DNA from: Flavobacterium sp. YJ01
GTDB taxonomy: Bacteria > Bacteroidota > Bacteroidia > Flavobacteriales > Flavobacteriaceae
Length of the DNA: 64,000 nt
NCBI RefSeq assembly: GCF_029320955.1
Contig: NZ_CP119757.1
Coordinates: 1,302,001-1,366,000 of the forward strand
Direction of reading: 5' to 3'
The notes beneath the pieces were generated by a model that was given only the letters and a program-made list of their open reading frames with translations, searched no databases and was not told where the DNA came from. The position numbers were made by a program, and so were the translations under genes. Position 1 is the stretch's first letter; every line of letters begins with the position of its first letter. Below are positions 1 to 8,203 of this stretch, piece by piece.

Positions 1-125
1 TCTTCGAGCTTGCGGTCGTATGTGCTTTTAATGTTGCCTTTAACTCTTTGAGTTAAATACAATGTAAATAATGCTGGTACACCAACAAAACCGATTATTT
101 GATAAACGTAATTTAAGTAATTCAT
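1..125 (-). CDS. Membrane-anchored protein, N-terminal fragment (cut by window edge)
   Basis: Only the first 41 codons are inside the window; the gene continues beyond position 1. The start is an ATG at 125-123. Residues 7-25 form one hydrophobic segment (IIGFVGVPALF), followed by a basic stretch ending in TYDRKLE, so the product is probably an N-terminally anchored protein with a cytoplasmic body. It resembles the start of the broken gene just upstream (138-717): both have a YxGxPAL-type membrane segment followed by an FD/YD-x-KLE motif. The two genes therefore look like tandem paralogues 12 bp apart. I cannot assign a function. Confidence 0.7.
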   Translation of the reverse strand, partial: MNYLNYVYQIIGFVGVPALFTLYLTQRVKGNIKSTYDRKLE

Positions 126-137
126 ATTTTTTTACTA

Positions 138-623
138 CTACTCGCCTAAAAGCTCTCGAAACTTTTTTTCAATTTCTTTTTTAATTGGTATTAGTTGCTC
201 TGCAATTATTTGGGTTCCATTAATACTAAAGCTATCAACGTCAACCAAAAATTCACTTGAATATTGTGTATTTAATTCTTGTCCCACATAATATTGCGCA
301 TTAATCAATTTAGATACCTCAAAATATCTCTTTAAAAGCAGTTCGATTTCTTCACTAAAGAATATCAAATTTATACTATAATAGTTCCTAAAATTATCAT
401 AAGAATTATTAAAATTAAAACTTAGTTTTTCTTCATACTTATTTTTTGAGACACCATCAGGAACTACTTTGTAATTTGACACCATTACAGCTAATAAATC
501 TATATTTTCATTGACATATTGATATGTTTTTTGTAACACTTTAAATCTTTTTTCGTGAAGCTTTGTAAACTTAAAATTCTCTTTAGATTTTAAATGATTT
601 AAATCAGATTTTAGGTTTTCCAA
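138..623 (-). CDS. Hypothetical protein; main body of an apparently frameshifted membrane-anchored gene
   Basis: A 161-residue reading frame with no ATG at its start; it opens at a TTG (623-621). It is rich in charged residues, begins with a probable coiled coil (KLENLKSDLNHLKSKENF) and contains KLHEKRFKVLQKTYQYVNEN. No enzyme motif is visible. The region before it (631-717, another frame) encodes the membrane segment expected for this type of protein. Removing one base from the AAAA run at 643-646 would join the two into a protein of about 194 residues. The frame is probably the body of a gene broken by a one-base indel or sequence error. Function unknown. Confidence 0.6.
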   Translation of the reverse strand: MENLKSDLNHLKSKENFKFTKLHEKRFKVLQKTYQYVNENIDLLAVMVSNYKVVPDGVSKNKYEEKLSFNFNNSYDNFRNYYSINLIFFSEEIELLLKRYFEVSKLINAQYYVGQELNTQYSSEFLVDVDSFSINGTQIIAEQLIPIKKEIEKKFRELLGE

Positions 624-630
624 TTTAACA

Positions 631-717
631 TCAAAATGACCATTTTAGACCAATTGCAATTAATGCTGGAATTCCAGCATATTTTAATATTTCACCAAAA
701 AATTCGATATAAGTCAT
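631..717 (-). pseudogene. Detached N-terminal membrane segment of the 138-623 gene (frameshift)
   Basis: A 28-codon frame starting with ATG at 717-715 encodes a short protein with the membrane segment KYAGIPALIAIGLKW, then stops at TGA 633-631. The segment resembles the N-terminus of the neighbouring partial gene at 1-125 (GFVGVPALF). In the next frame the sequence continues GHFDVKLENL, parallel to the neighbour's TYDRKLE. This supports one original gene at 138-717 that is now out of frame. It could also be a genuine 28-residue membrane peptide, but the parallel with the neighbour argues for a frameshift. Confidence 0.5.
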
Positions 718-779
718 TCTAAATAATTTTAAAATAAAGATAACTTTTTTAAAATTTAAGTCAATATGATTTTTGTTAA

Positions 780-1757
780 TTAAAAACTTAATCCGATTTG
801 AGTTTTAATATCTTCTACAATCAAACTCAAATCCAAACAATTTTGATGTGACCAAAACTCACTTTCAATTTGATTATTTCTGATGCAATTCTGACATTCT
901 ATAATTTCATGAGAATATCCTTTTCCTAAAGTTGGTAAAGTAAAAGTTGCTTCTTTTTCTTCATTTATAAATAAAGAATAGCCATCGGCAACATACCAAG
1001 GCGAGTTTAATTCAATTCTACCTTTTGTTCCCGAAATAACCGCTTTCATATCAGATTCTGAAACTATTGAAGCATGCAAAACCGATTGTGCCGACTCATA
1101 TTGCAAAATCATAGAAGTTTGTAAATCAATATCATTTTTATGTTTTATGGCTTTCGCGATAATTTCTTTCGGATTTCCTAATAAAATATAAGAAAGAAAT
1201 AAAGGATAAACGCCAATATCAAATAGAGCGCCTCCGCCTAATTGTTTATCAAACAATCTTTTGTTTTCGGTTTCACTTCCGTGAAAGGCAAAATCGGCTT
1301 TTATATAATTTATTTTACCAATTGCGTTATTGTTTATTTTCTGCAAAACATCTTGAACCGACGGAATAAATCGTGTCCAAAAAGCTTCCATAAAAAAATT
1401 ATTGTGCTTTTTAGAAGCTTCAATCATTCGCTGTGCATCTTTATGAGATAGAGCCATTGGTTTTTCGCATAAAACATGTTTACCGTTTTCTAATGCTTTT
1501 ATAGAAAGTTCTATATGAGAATTATGAGGCGTTGCAATGTAGATTATCTCAACTTCTGGATCTTCGAAAATCAAATCATAAGAATCGTAAACTTTTTGAG
1601 CATTAAATTTTTGGGCAAATTCTTTTCCTTTAATAATATCTCTAGAGGCTACTGCTGTAAGTTCAGCATCTTTTATAAGCGATAAATCTGTTGCAAACTG
1701 AGTTGCAATATTTCCAAGACCAATAATTCCCCATTTTATATTGTTCACTTTTTCCAT
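780..1757 (-). CDS. Gfo/Idh/MocA family NAD(P)-dependent oxidoreductase
   Basis: 325 residues, the usual length for this family. The N-terminal Rossmann fold starts with WGIIGLGNIATQFA (residues 9-22) and contains the family hallmark CEKPMALS near residue 98, which holds the catalytic-site lysine. The C-terminal half is the alpha/beta substrate domain (GGGALFDIGVYPL near 174). The overall sequence is closest in feel to the dihydrodiol dehydrogenase / 1,5-anhydrofructose reductase branch that acts on sugars or sugar-like substrates. The substrate cannot be read from sequence. There is no signal peptide, so it is cytoplasmic. It is transcribed alone, divergent from the amidohydrolase gene at 1876. 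Confidence 0.88.
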   Translation of the reverse strand: MEKVNNIKWGIIGLGNIATQFATDLSLIKDAELTAVASRDIIKGKEFAQKFNAQKVYDSYDLIFEDPEVEIIYIATPHNSHIELSIKALENGKHVLCEKPMALSHKDAQRMIEASKKHNNFFMEAFWTRFIPSVQDVLQKINNNAIGKINYIKADFAFHGSETENKRLFDKQLGGGALFDIGVYPLFLSYILLGNPKEIIAKAIKHKNDIDLQTSMILQYESAQSVLHASIVSESDMKAVISGTKGRIELNSPWYVADGYSLFINEEKEATFTLPTLGKGYSHEIIECQNCIRNNQIESEFWSHQNCLDLSLIVEDIKTQIGLSF

Positions 1758-1875
1758 TTATTCAAATTCAGCTTATTAATAAATATCTAAAAATAAGCTA
1801 AAAACTATTTTCAAAAAAAATAAAACTGTTGTAACATATATTTCATATTTTTAGCAACAAAATTGTAAATACCAT

Positions 1876-4875
1876 ATGAAAAAAGCCCTACTACTACTCT
1901 TTTTGAGCCTTTTTTTAACAAAAATGCATGCTCAAGACTATTTCCCTGTTAACGAAAGTGTACATAATAAAAGTAAAAATTACACTGTTTTTACCAATGC
2001 CACAATTTATGTTACTCCAACCCAAAAAATCGAAAAAGGAACATTACTTATTCAGGACGGAAAAGTAATTTCTGTCGGAACTAACATTACTATTCCTAAA
2101 AACAGTATTTCTATTGATCTTACAGGAAAAACTATTTACCCATCATTTATAGACATCTACACCAATTTCGGAATTGAAACTCCGAAAAGCAATCTTCCTC
2201 CAGGAAGAAACCGAAATCAAATTTACGATACTAAAAAATCTGGTTACTACTGGAACGAGAGTATTAGACCAGAAATAAATGGTTATGAAGCTTTTAAATA
2301 CGATCAGCCAAAAGCAGATGAATTATTAAAAGCAGGTTTTGGAGTTGTAGGAACTCACGTTGTTGACGGAGTTGCTCAAGGAAGCGGTGTTTTGGTCGCT
2401 TTAAACAATGAAGACAAAAGCAAACAAATTATTGCTAATAAAATTACCAATCATTTTGCGTTTACAAAAAGTGCGCTGACAAGTCAAGCGTATCCAAGTT
2501 CTTTAATGGGTATGATGGCTTTATTGCGTCAAATGTATTTAGATTTGGATTGGTACAAAAAAGGAAATTCTGAAACCAAAGATTTATCATTGGAGGCGCT
2601 TGCCGCCAACGAAAAATTGATTCAGGTATTTGCCACAGAAGACAAATTAAACAGTTTAAGAGCTTCAAAAATTGCAAAAGAATTTGGACTGAACTATATC
2701 TTAAAAGGAAGCGGAAACGAATTTGAAAGAATTGAAGAAATTAAAAATACGAATGCAAAATTCATTATTCCGATAAATTTTCCTGAAGCTTACGATGTTT
2801 CAAACCCATATCTTTCTAATCAAATTGAATTAACAGATATGCGTTTTTGGAATCAGGCGCCAACTAATTTAAAAGTGCTTTCAGATAACGGAGTTGTATT
2901 TGCTCTTACGACTGATAAATTAAAAAAAATACAAGATTTTAAGCCTAATTTATTAAAAGCTATTAAATATGGTTTTGATAAAACAAAAGCTTTAGAAGCT
3001 TTAACTACAGTTCCTGCAGCACTTTTAGGAAAAAGCAACGAAGTAGGAAGTTTAAAAACAGGAAGCTTCGCTAACTTTATTATTACTTCTGGAGAAATCT
3101 TTGACGAAAAAACGGTTTTATACGAAAACTGGGTTCAAGGTTCAAAATTTATTGTGAATGATCTTAACGCTAAAGATATTCGTGGCAATTACGACTTAAC
3201 AGTTGGAAAAGACACTTATAAATGGAAAATTGACGGAACTGCTGAAGCTCAAAAATCTGAGATTACAACCGCAGATTCTAAAAAAATAAAAAGCACCTTC
3301 TCAATTGCTAAAAACTGGATTACATTAGTTATTAAACCAGCTGACACGATCAAATCTAATTTTACGCGTTTAACTGGATTTATCGAAAACCAGCAGAATT
3401 TATCTGGAAAAGCGACTTTATCAAACGGAGAAGAATTGGTTTGGAATGCCGTAAAAACGAGTCCGTTTGTTGCTGTAAAAGATACTGCTAAAGTTGAAAA
3501 ACCAAATCCGATAATGCCAGTAACGTATCCAAACGTGGCGTTTGGAGATACTAAAAAACAAACTGCTCAGACATTATTATTTAAAAATGCTACGGTTTGG
3601 ACAAACGAAAAGGAAGGTATTTTAACAGAAAGCGATGTTTTAATAAAAAATGGAAAAATCGCTGCTGTCGGCAAAAATCTTTCTGATGCAGGCGCAACTG
3701 TTATTGATGCAAAAGGAAAACATATTACAAGCGGTATTATCGACGAACATTCACATATTGCAATTTCTAAAGGTGTTAATGAAAGCGGTCATAACTCAAC
3801 TGCCGAAGTTACGATTCAAGATGTTGTAAATTCTGAAGACATTAATATTTATAGAGATTTAGCCGGTGGTGTTACGATCTCTCAATTACTGCATGGATCT
3901 GCTAATCCGATTGGAGGACGTTCTGCTATTGTAAAATGGAAATGGGGTTCTTCGCCAGAAGAAATGTTATATAAAAATCAGCCTAAATTTATCAAATTTG
4001 CTTTGGGCGAAAACGTAAAACAAGCCAATTGGGGAATTGACAATCCGACTCGTTTTCCGCAAACTAGAATGGGTGTTGAACAAGTTTTTACAGATTATTT
4101 CCAATTAGCAAAAGAATATGATGAAAATTGGAAAAAATTCAATTCAGGAAACAAAAAAGGAAAATCGCCAAGAGTAGATTTAGAATTACAGACTTTGGCA
4201 GAAATCTTAAATAAAGAACGTTTCATTACTTGTCACTCTTACATAGAATCTGAAATTTTAATGCTGATGAATGTCGCTGAAAAATTCAATTTCAGAGTCA
4301 ATACATTCACTCACATTTTAGAAGGATATAAAGTTGCCGACAAAATGAAACAACATGGTGTTGGTGCTTCAACTTTCTCAGATTGGTGGGCTTACAAATT
4401 TGAAGTTAACGACGCTATTCCGTTTAACGGACCAATTATGCATAATGAAGGATTGGTTGTTGCATACAACTCTGACGATGCAGAAATGTCTAGACGTTTA
4501 AATCAAGAAGCTGCAAAAGCGGTAAAATATGGAAATGTGTCTGAAGAAGATGCTTGGAAATTTGTTACGCTGAATCCAGCCAAATTGTTACATATTGATG
4601 ACAAAGTAGGAAGTTTAAAAGTAGGCAAAGATGCAGATGTTGTTTTATGGAGCGAAAATCCATTATCTATTTATGCTAAAGCTGAAAAAACGATTATTGA
4701 AGGTGTAATTTATTTTGACATCGAAAAAGACGCAGAAAAACAAACGGCGATTACAAAGGAAAGAAATGAATTGATTGGACAAATGCTGCAAGAAAAGAAT
4801 AAAGGAAACAGCACGCAGCAACCAACTAGAAAAGAGAAAAAAGAATACCACTGCGACACATTGGAGCAATGGTAA
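1876..4875 (+). CDS. Secreted tandem-domain amidohydrolase (imidazolonepropionase-like)
   Basis: 999 residues with a Sec signal peptide (MKKALLLLFLSLFLTKMHAQ). Two amidohydrolase domains follow. The first (about 40-430) keeps the flanking beta-sandwich pattern (TIYPSFIDIYTNFG) but has YTN where the metal-binding HxH should be, so it is probably non-catalytic. The second (about 590-960) has GIIDEHSHIA near 622 (HxH), a histidine in TCHSYIE near 786, FTHIL near 811 and the aspartate in NSDDAE near 867, a complete metal site. It may be a periplasmic or surface metallohydrolase on cyclic amides or peptides; the substrate is unknown. Its stop codon overlaps the widest possible frame of the next gene, so the two form an operon. 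Confidence 0.88.
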   Translation: MKKALLLLFLSLFLTKMHAQDYFPVNESVHNKSKNYTVFTNATIYVTPTQKIEKGTLLIQDGKVISVGTNITIPKNSISIDLTGKTIYPSFIDIYTNFGIETPKSNLPPGRNRNQIYDTKKSGYYWNESIRPEINGYEAFKYDQPKADELLKAGFGVVGTHVVDGVAQGSGVLVALNNEDKSKQIIANKITNHFAFTKSALTSQAYPSSLMGMMALLRQMYLDLDWYKKGNSETKDLSLEALAANEKLIQVFATEDKLNSLRASKIAKEFGLNYILKGSGNEFERIEEIKNTNAKFIIPINFPEAYDVSNPYLSNQIELTDMRFWNQAPTNLKVLSDNGVVFALTTDKLKKIQDFKPNLLKAIKYGFDKTKALEALTTVPAALLGKSNEVGSLKTGSFANFIITSGEIFDEKTVLYENWVQGSKFIVNDLNAKDIRGNYDLTVGKDTYKWKIDGTAEAQKSEITTADSKKIKSTFSIAKNWITLVIKPADTIKSNFTRLTGFIENQQNLSGKATLSNGEELVWNAVKTSPFVAVKDTAKVEKPNPIMPVTYPNVAFGDTKKQTAQTLLFKNATVWTNEKEGILTESDVLIKNGKIAAVGKNLSDAGATVIDAKGKHITSGIIDEHSHIAISKGVNESGHNSTAEVTIQDVVNSEDINIYRDLAGGVTISQLLHGSANPIGGRSAIVKWKWGSSPEEMLYKNQPKFIKFALGENVKQANWGIDNPTRFPQTRMGVEQVFTDYFQLAKEYDENWKKFNSGNKKGKSPRVDLELQTLAEILNKERFITCHSYIESEILMLMNVAEKFNFRVNTFTHILEGYKVADKMKQHGVGASTFSDWWAYKFEVNDAIPFNGPIMHNEGLVVAYNSDDAEMSRRLNQEAAKAVKYGNVSEEDAWKFVTLNPAKLLHIDDKVGSLKVGKDADVVLWSENPLSIYAKAEKTIIEGVIYFDIEKDAEKQTAITKERNELIGQMLQEKNKGNSTQQPTRKEKKEYHCDTLEQW

Positions 4876-4910
4876 GAACTTTAGAAAATTCATTAATGAT
4901 TAAAAGAGAA

Positions 4911-6221
4911 ATGATGACACATAAAAATATATTTAAGCTGTTTTTGTTATTCTGCGCTTCAACACAACTGAATGCACAGCAGATACCAGCTCCAAAACAA
5001 ACCAAATCGGTTTTAATTTTAAACGCTACTGCGCATATAGGAAACGGAACCGTTATTGAAAATAGCGCAATCGGATTTAAAGACGGAAAACTAACATTAG
5101 TCGCCGATGCATCGACCATAAGATTGGCAGACAATGCATACGATACCACAATTAATGCTACCGGAAAACATGTTTATCCAGGTTTTATTGCACCAAATTC
5201 AACGCTTGGTTTAGTAGAAATTGATGCCGTAAAAGCTTCAAATGATGATGAAGAAATTGGCAGTTTTAATCCGAATGTGAGAAGTATTATTGCTTATAAT
5301 TCTGAATCTAAAGTAGTAGAAACTGTTCGCCCAAATGGTGTTTTGATTGCGCAGGTTACTCCGAGAGGCGGTAGAATTTCTGGAACATCATCTGTTGTAC
5401 AATTGGATGCATGGAGCTGGCAAGATGCTATTTTGAAAGAGAATGACGGAATTCATCTGAACTTTCCATCTAGTTTTAGAAGAACTGGAAACTGGTTTGA
5501 ACCAGGAATTATTGAAGCCAACAAAGATTATCCAAAACAGTCTGAAGAAATTAATGCATTTTTCGTTAATGCCAAAACTTACAATCAAGCTGTTTCTAAA
5601 GAAAGAAATATTGTTCTGGAAGCCACAAAAGGATTGTTTGACGGAACTCTGACCTTATATATTCATGCAGATGAAGAAAAACAGATTGTAGACGCTATTC
5701 AATTAGCATCCGAAAATGGCATTAAAAAAATTGTTATTGTTGGTGGTTTTGAAGCTTACAAAGCTGCTTCAACTTTACAGAAATATAATATTGGTGTATT
5801 ATTAAGACGTGTTCACGATATGCCAACTAGCGCAGATCAAGATGTTAATTTACCTTATAAAATGGCTAAAATATTAAGCGACAAAGGTATTCTTGTAGGC
5901 TTAGAGAACAGCGGCGATAACGAACGTATGGGCGCTAGAAATCTTCCGTTCTTGGCTGGAACTTGTGCTACTTTTGGTTTAGACAAAGAAAAAGCAGTTC
6001 AATTAATAACCTCAAACACAGCTAAATTATTAGGAATTGATGCTACTTGCGGTACTTTGGAAACTGGAAAAGACGCTACGTTATTTATTTCTGAAGGTGA
6101 CGCGCTAGATATGAGAACAAACAAACTTAATACAGCGTTTATTCAAGGAAGAAATATCAATCTAGAAACTTTTCAAGTAAAGCTTAACAATAAATTCAAA
6201 GCAAAATACAACCAGAAATAG
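4911..6221 (+). CDS. Secreted amidohydrolase-like protein without the HxH metal motif
   Basis: 436 residues from the ATG at 4911. The frame opens at 4869, but this start places a signal peptide at the N-terminus (MMTHKNIFKLFLLFCASTQL, cleaved after NAQ). The amidohydrolase frame is visible (HIGNGTVIENSAIGFKDGKL; GKHVYPGFIAPNSTLGLV; ending in LGIDATCGTLETGKDATLFI). At the HxH position it reads APN, like the first domain of the upstream protein. It probably partners the upstream enzyme as a structural or regulatory subunit; that is inference. It is followed by a clear terminator at 6241. Confidence 0.82.
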   Translation: MMTHKNIFKLFLLFCASTQLNAQQIPAPKQTKSVLILNATAHIGNGTVIENSAIGFKDGKLTLVADASTIRLADNAYDTTINATGKHVYPGFIAPNSTLGLVEIDAVKASNDDEEIGSFNPNVRSIIAYNSESKVVETVRPNGVLIAQVTPRGGRISGTSSVVQLDAWSWQDAILKENDGIHLNFPSSFRRTGNWFEPGIIEANKDYPKQSEEINAFFVNAKTYNQAVSKERNIVLEATKGLFDGTLTLYIHADEEKQIVDAIQLASENGIKKIVIVGGFEAYKAASTLQKYNIGVLLRRVHDMPTSADQDVNLPYKMAKILSDKGILVGLENSGDNERMGARNLPFLAGTCATFGLDKEKAVQLITSNTAKLLGIDATCGTLETGKDATLFISEGDALDMRTNKLNTAFIQGRNINLETFQVKLNNKFKAKYNQK

Positions 6222-6240
6222 TTTCCAATTTAAAATCATA

Positions 6241-6283
6241 AAAATGGCATCAGACGATTATTCGTTTGATGCCATTTTCTTTT
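6241..6283 (+). terminator. Rho-independent terminator after the amidohydrolase pair
   Basis: A 12-base stem (AAAATGGCATCA pairing with TGATGCCATTTT) around a short loop, followed by a T-rich tract, 20 bp after the stop codon at 6221. The rest of the 340-bp gap up to amtB is AT-rich with no other gene; it must hold the amtB promoter, but I see no convincing -7/-33 pair. Confidence 0.8.
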
Positions 6284-6562
6284 AAAAAAATAATTGTTTT
6301 TAGAAAATCACAAAGAATACTTCAACAAATAACTAAAAACACCTCATTATTATCTTATTTAAAGCACTGAAAGCGTCTAAAAACACAAACACAGTCTGTT
6401 TTTGATTAAGAAATTGTAAAATTTAAGTCATTTTTAACAGATACACTCAAAATAGAGGGGGTTAAAATATAAAATTAACAAAAATTAAACACTAGACTAT
6501 ATTTTTTTAGGGGGTATAAAATCATTTTATACTTTTATCAAAAATTTTAAAACTAAATAACT

Positions 6563-7879
6563 ATGCGAAAAATTATTTTAAGTGTGATTCTTATCACGAT
6601 TTTAGTACTAACCTTTATTTCAAACTTTATCATTGCAGATAACCCAATTCCAGCAGAAGCTGTAAAGTTTGATACGGGAGATACTGCCTGGATGATCGTT
6701 GCAACTGCATTTGTATTGTTAATGACACCTGGATTAGGTTTCTTCTACGGAGGTATGGTAGGTAAGAAGAACGTAATTAGTACTATGCTACAAAGTTTTA
6801 TGGCAATGGTAATTGTTACAATTTTATGGGTTGTTGTTGCTTTCGGATTAGCTTTTGGACCAACTATTGGAGGTATTATTGGTAATCCATCTACTAATTT
6901 ATTCTTTGAAGGTGTTGGAACAAACACAGCTTGGAGCCTTGCACCAACGATTCCTTTTATGTTATTCGCATTATTTCAGGCAAAATTCGCTATCATTACT
7001 CCTGCGTTAATCACTGGAGCATTTGCAGAACGTATCCGTTTCTGGGCGTATTTGTTATTTATGGTTTTATTCATCATTTTAATATACACTCCGCTTGCTC
7101 ACATGACTTGGCATCCTGATGGAGTTTTCTTCAAAATGGGAGTTCTTGACTTCGCTGGAGGAACTGTAGTACACATGAGTGCTGGATGGGCCGCATTGGC
7201 TGGAGCTATTTTCTTAGGAAAAAGAAAAGTTCAAAAAGCAAATCCTGCTAGAATTACTTATGTATTGTTAGGAACAGGTTTACTTTGGTTCGGATGGTTT
7301 GGTTTCAACGCTGGTTCTGCTTTAGGAGCAAACGGTCTTGCAACTCAAGCATTAGGAACAACTACTGTTGCTGCTGCAGCTGCTGCTATGGCATGGGTTT
7401 TCCTTGATAAAATCTTAGGACACAAATTATCTGCTCTTGGAGCTTGTATTGGAGCTGTTGTAGGTCTTGTTGCTATCACGCCTGCTGCTGGTTTCGTAAG
7501 TATTTCTCATGCAATCTTTATTGGTTTATTCTCTGCAATTGTTAGTAACATTGTTGTGAGCAAATTCCCTAAAGGAAAAATCGACGATGCTCTTGATGTA
7601 TTTGCTTGTCACGGTGTTGGTGGTATGGTAGGTATGTTGTTAACTGGTGTTTTTGCTTCAAAAGCAATCAACCCAGCAGTTGGAGATAATCAAGGTTTAA
7701 TCTTCGGAACTCCAACATTATTCATCAACCAATTAACTGCTTTAGTTGTTGTTTCAATCTTTGCTTTTGTTGCTTCTTATGTTTTATTCTTCATCGTTAA
7801 TAAAATTACTCCTCTAAGAGTTACTGAAGAAAAAGAAGAATTAGGATTAGATATTTCTCAACACGGAGAATTCTTATAA
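6563..7879 (+). CDS. amtB: Ammonium transporter AmtB
   Basis: 438 residues with a hydrophobic N-terminal leader and about eleven membrane segments. Family signatures are present: DTAWMIVATAFVLLMTPGLG near 35, FYGGMVGKKN, the pore region TWHPDGVFFKMGVLDFAGG with the conserved aspartate and VVHMSAGWAALAGA (first pore histidine), WFGWFGFNAGSAL, and FACHGVGGMVGMLLTG (second pore histidine). It carries ammonium or ammonia across the inner membrane. No glnK/PII gene follows, unlike in many bacteria; the gene stands alone between two terminators. Confidence 0.95.
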   Translation: MRKIILSVILITILVLTFISNFIIADNPIPAEAVKFDTGDTAWMIVATAFVLLMTPGLGFFYGGMVGKKNVISTMLQSFMAMVIVTILWVVVAFGLAFGPTIGGIIGNPSTNLFFEGVGTNTAWSLAPTIPFMLFALFQAKFAIITPALITGAFAERIRFWAYLLFMVLFIILIYTPLAHMTWHPDGVFFKMGVLDFAGGTVVHMSAGWAALAGAIFLGKRKVQKANPARITYVLLGTGLLWFGWFGFNAGSALGANGLATQALGTTTVAAAAAAMAWVFLDKILGHKLSALGACIGAVVGLVAITPAAGFVSISHAIFIGLFSAIVSNIVVSKFPKGKIDDALDVFACHGVGGMVGMLLTGVFASKAINPAVGDNQGLIFGTPTLFINQLTALVVVSIFAFVASYVLFFIVNKITPLRVTEEKEELGLDISQHGEFL

Positions 7880-7917
7880 GAAATTAATTTTCAACTTTCG
7901 TTACTGGATAAAAGAAG

Positions 7918-7952
7918 AAGCGCTCTAATTAATTTTAGGGCGCTTTTTTAAT
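7918..7952 (+). terminator. Terminator after amtB
   Basis: Hairpin AAGCGCTCTAA - TTAA - TTTTAGGGCGCTT followed by T5, 39 bp after the amtB stop. An almost identical hairpin in the opposite orientation lies at 8055-8089. Confidence 0.85.
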
Positions 7953-8054
7953 TAAATCAACTTCACCCAAAGTCATAGAAAATCACCTAACAAATTAATA
8001 AACAAAATAGTCACTAGTAAAACGATATTGAATCTTCTCTATACCACATAAAAT

Positions 8055-8089
8055 AAAAAAGCGCTCTAAAATTAATTAGAGCGCTTTTG
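8055..8089 (-). terminator. Terminator serving the leftward dsbD operon
   Basis: Hairpin AAAGCGCTCTAA - AATTAA - TTAGAGCGCTTT with T/A tracts on both sides, so it can act in either direction. Read on the minus strand it is nearly the same as the amtB terminator at 7918-7952. The remaining gap between the two hairpins shows no gene. Confidence 0.75.
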
Positions 8090-8155
8090 TTTGAATTAAT
8101 TTCAACCCCCAAGAAAATATATTATATCTTTTAAAATAAAGTATTTAAAGCTAAA

Positions 8156-8202
8156 ATTCTTAATTCTTAATTCTTAATTCTTAATTCTTAATTCTTAATT
8201 CT
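8156..8202. repeat. Heptanucleotide tandem repeat (TAATTCT)n
   Basis: Six perfect copies of TAATTCT (8161-8202) preceded by a partial copy (8156-8160). The array ends one base before the dsbD stop codon at 8204. Such arrays can change length by slippage. Here the array is 3' of the gene, so a change would affect the 3' untranslated region and not the protein. Confidence 0.95.
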
Positions 8203-8203
8203 T

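Noticed and set aside
1242..1451. Small plus-strand frame inside the Gfo/Idh/MocA gene
   Set aside because: Overlaps a clear coding gene on the other strand and has no recognisable feature.
6222..6562. Small RNA or sigma-54 promoter before amtB
   Set aside because: No GG-N10-GC type -24/-12 element is seen and no paired structure beyond the terminator.
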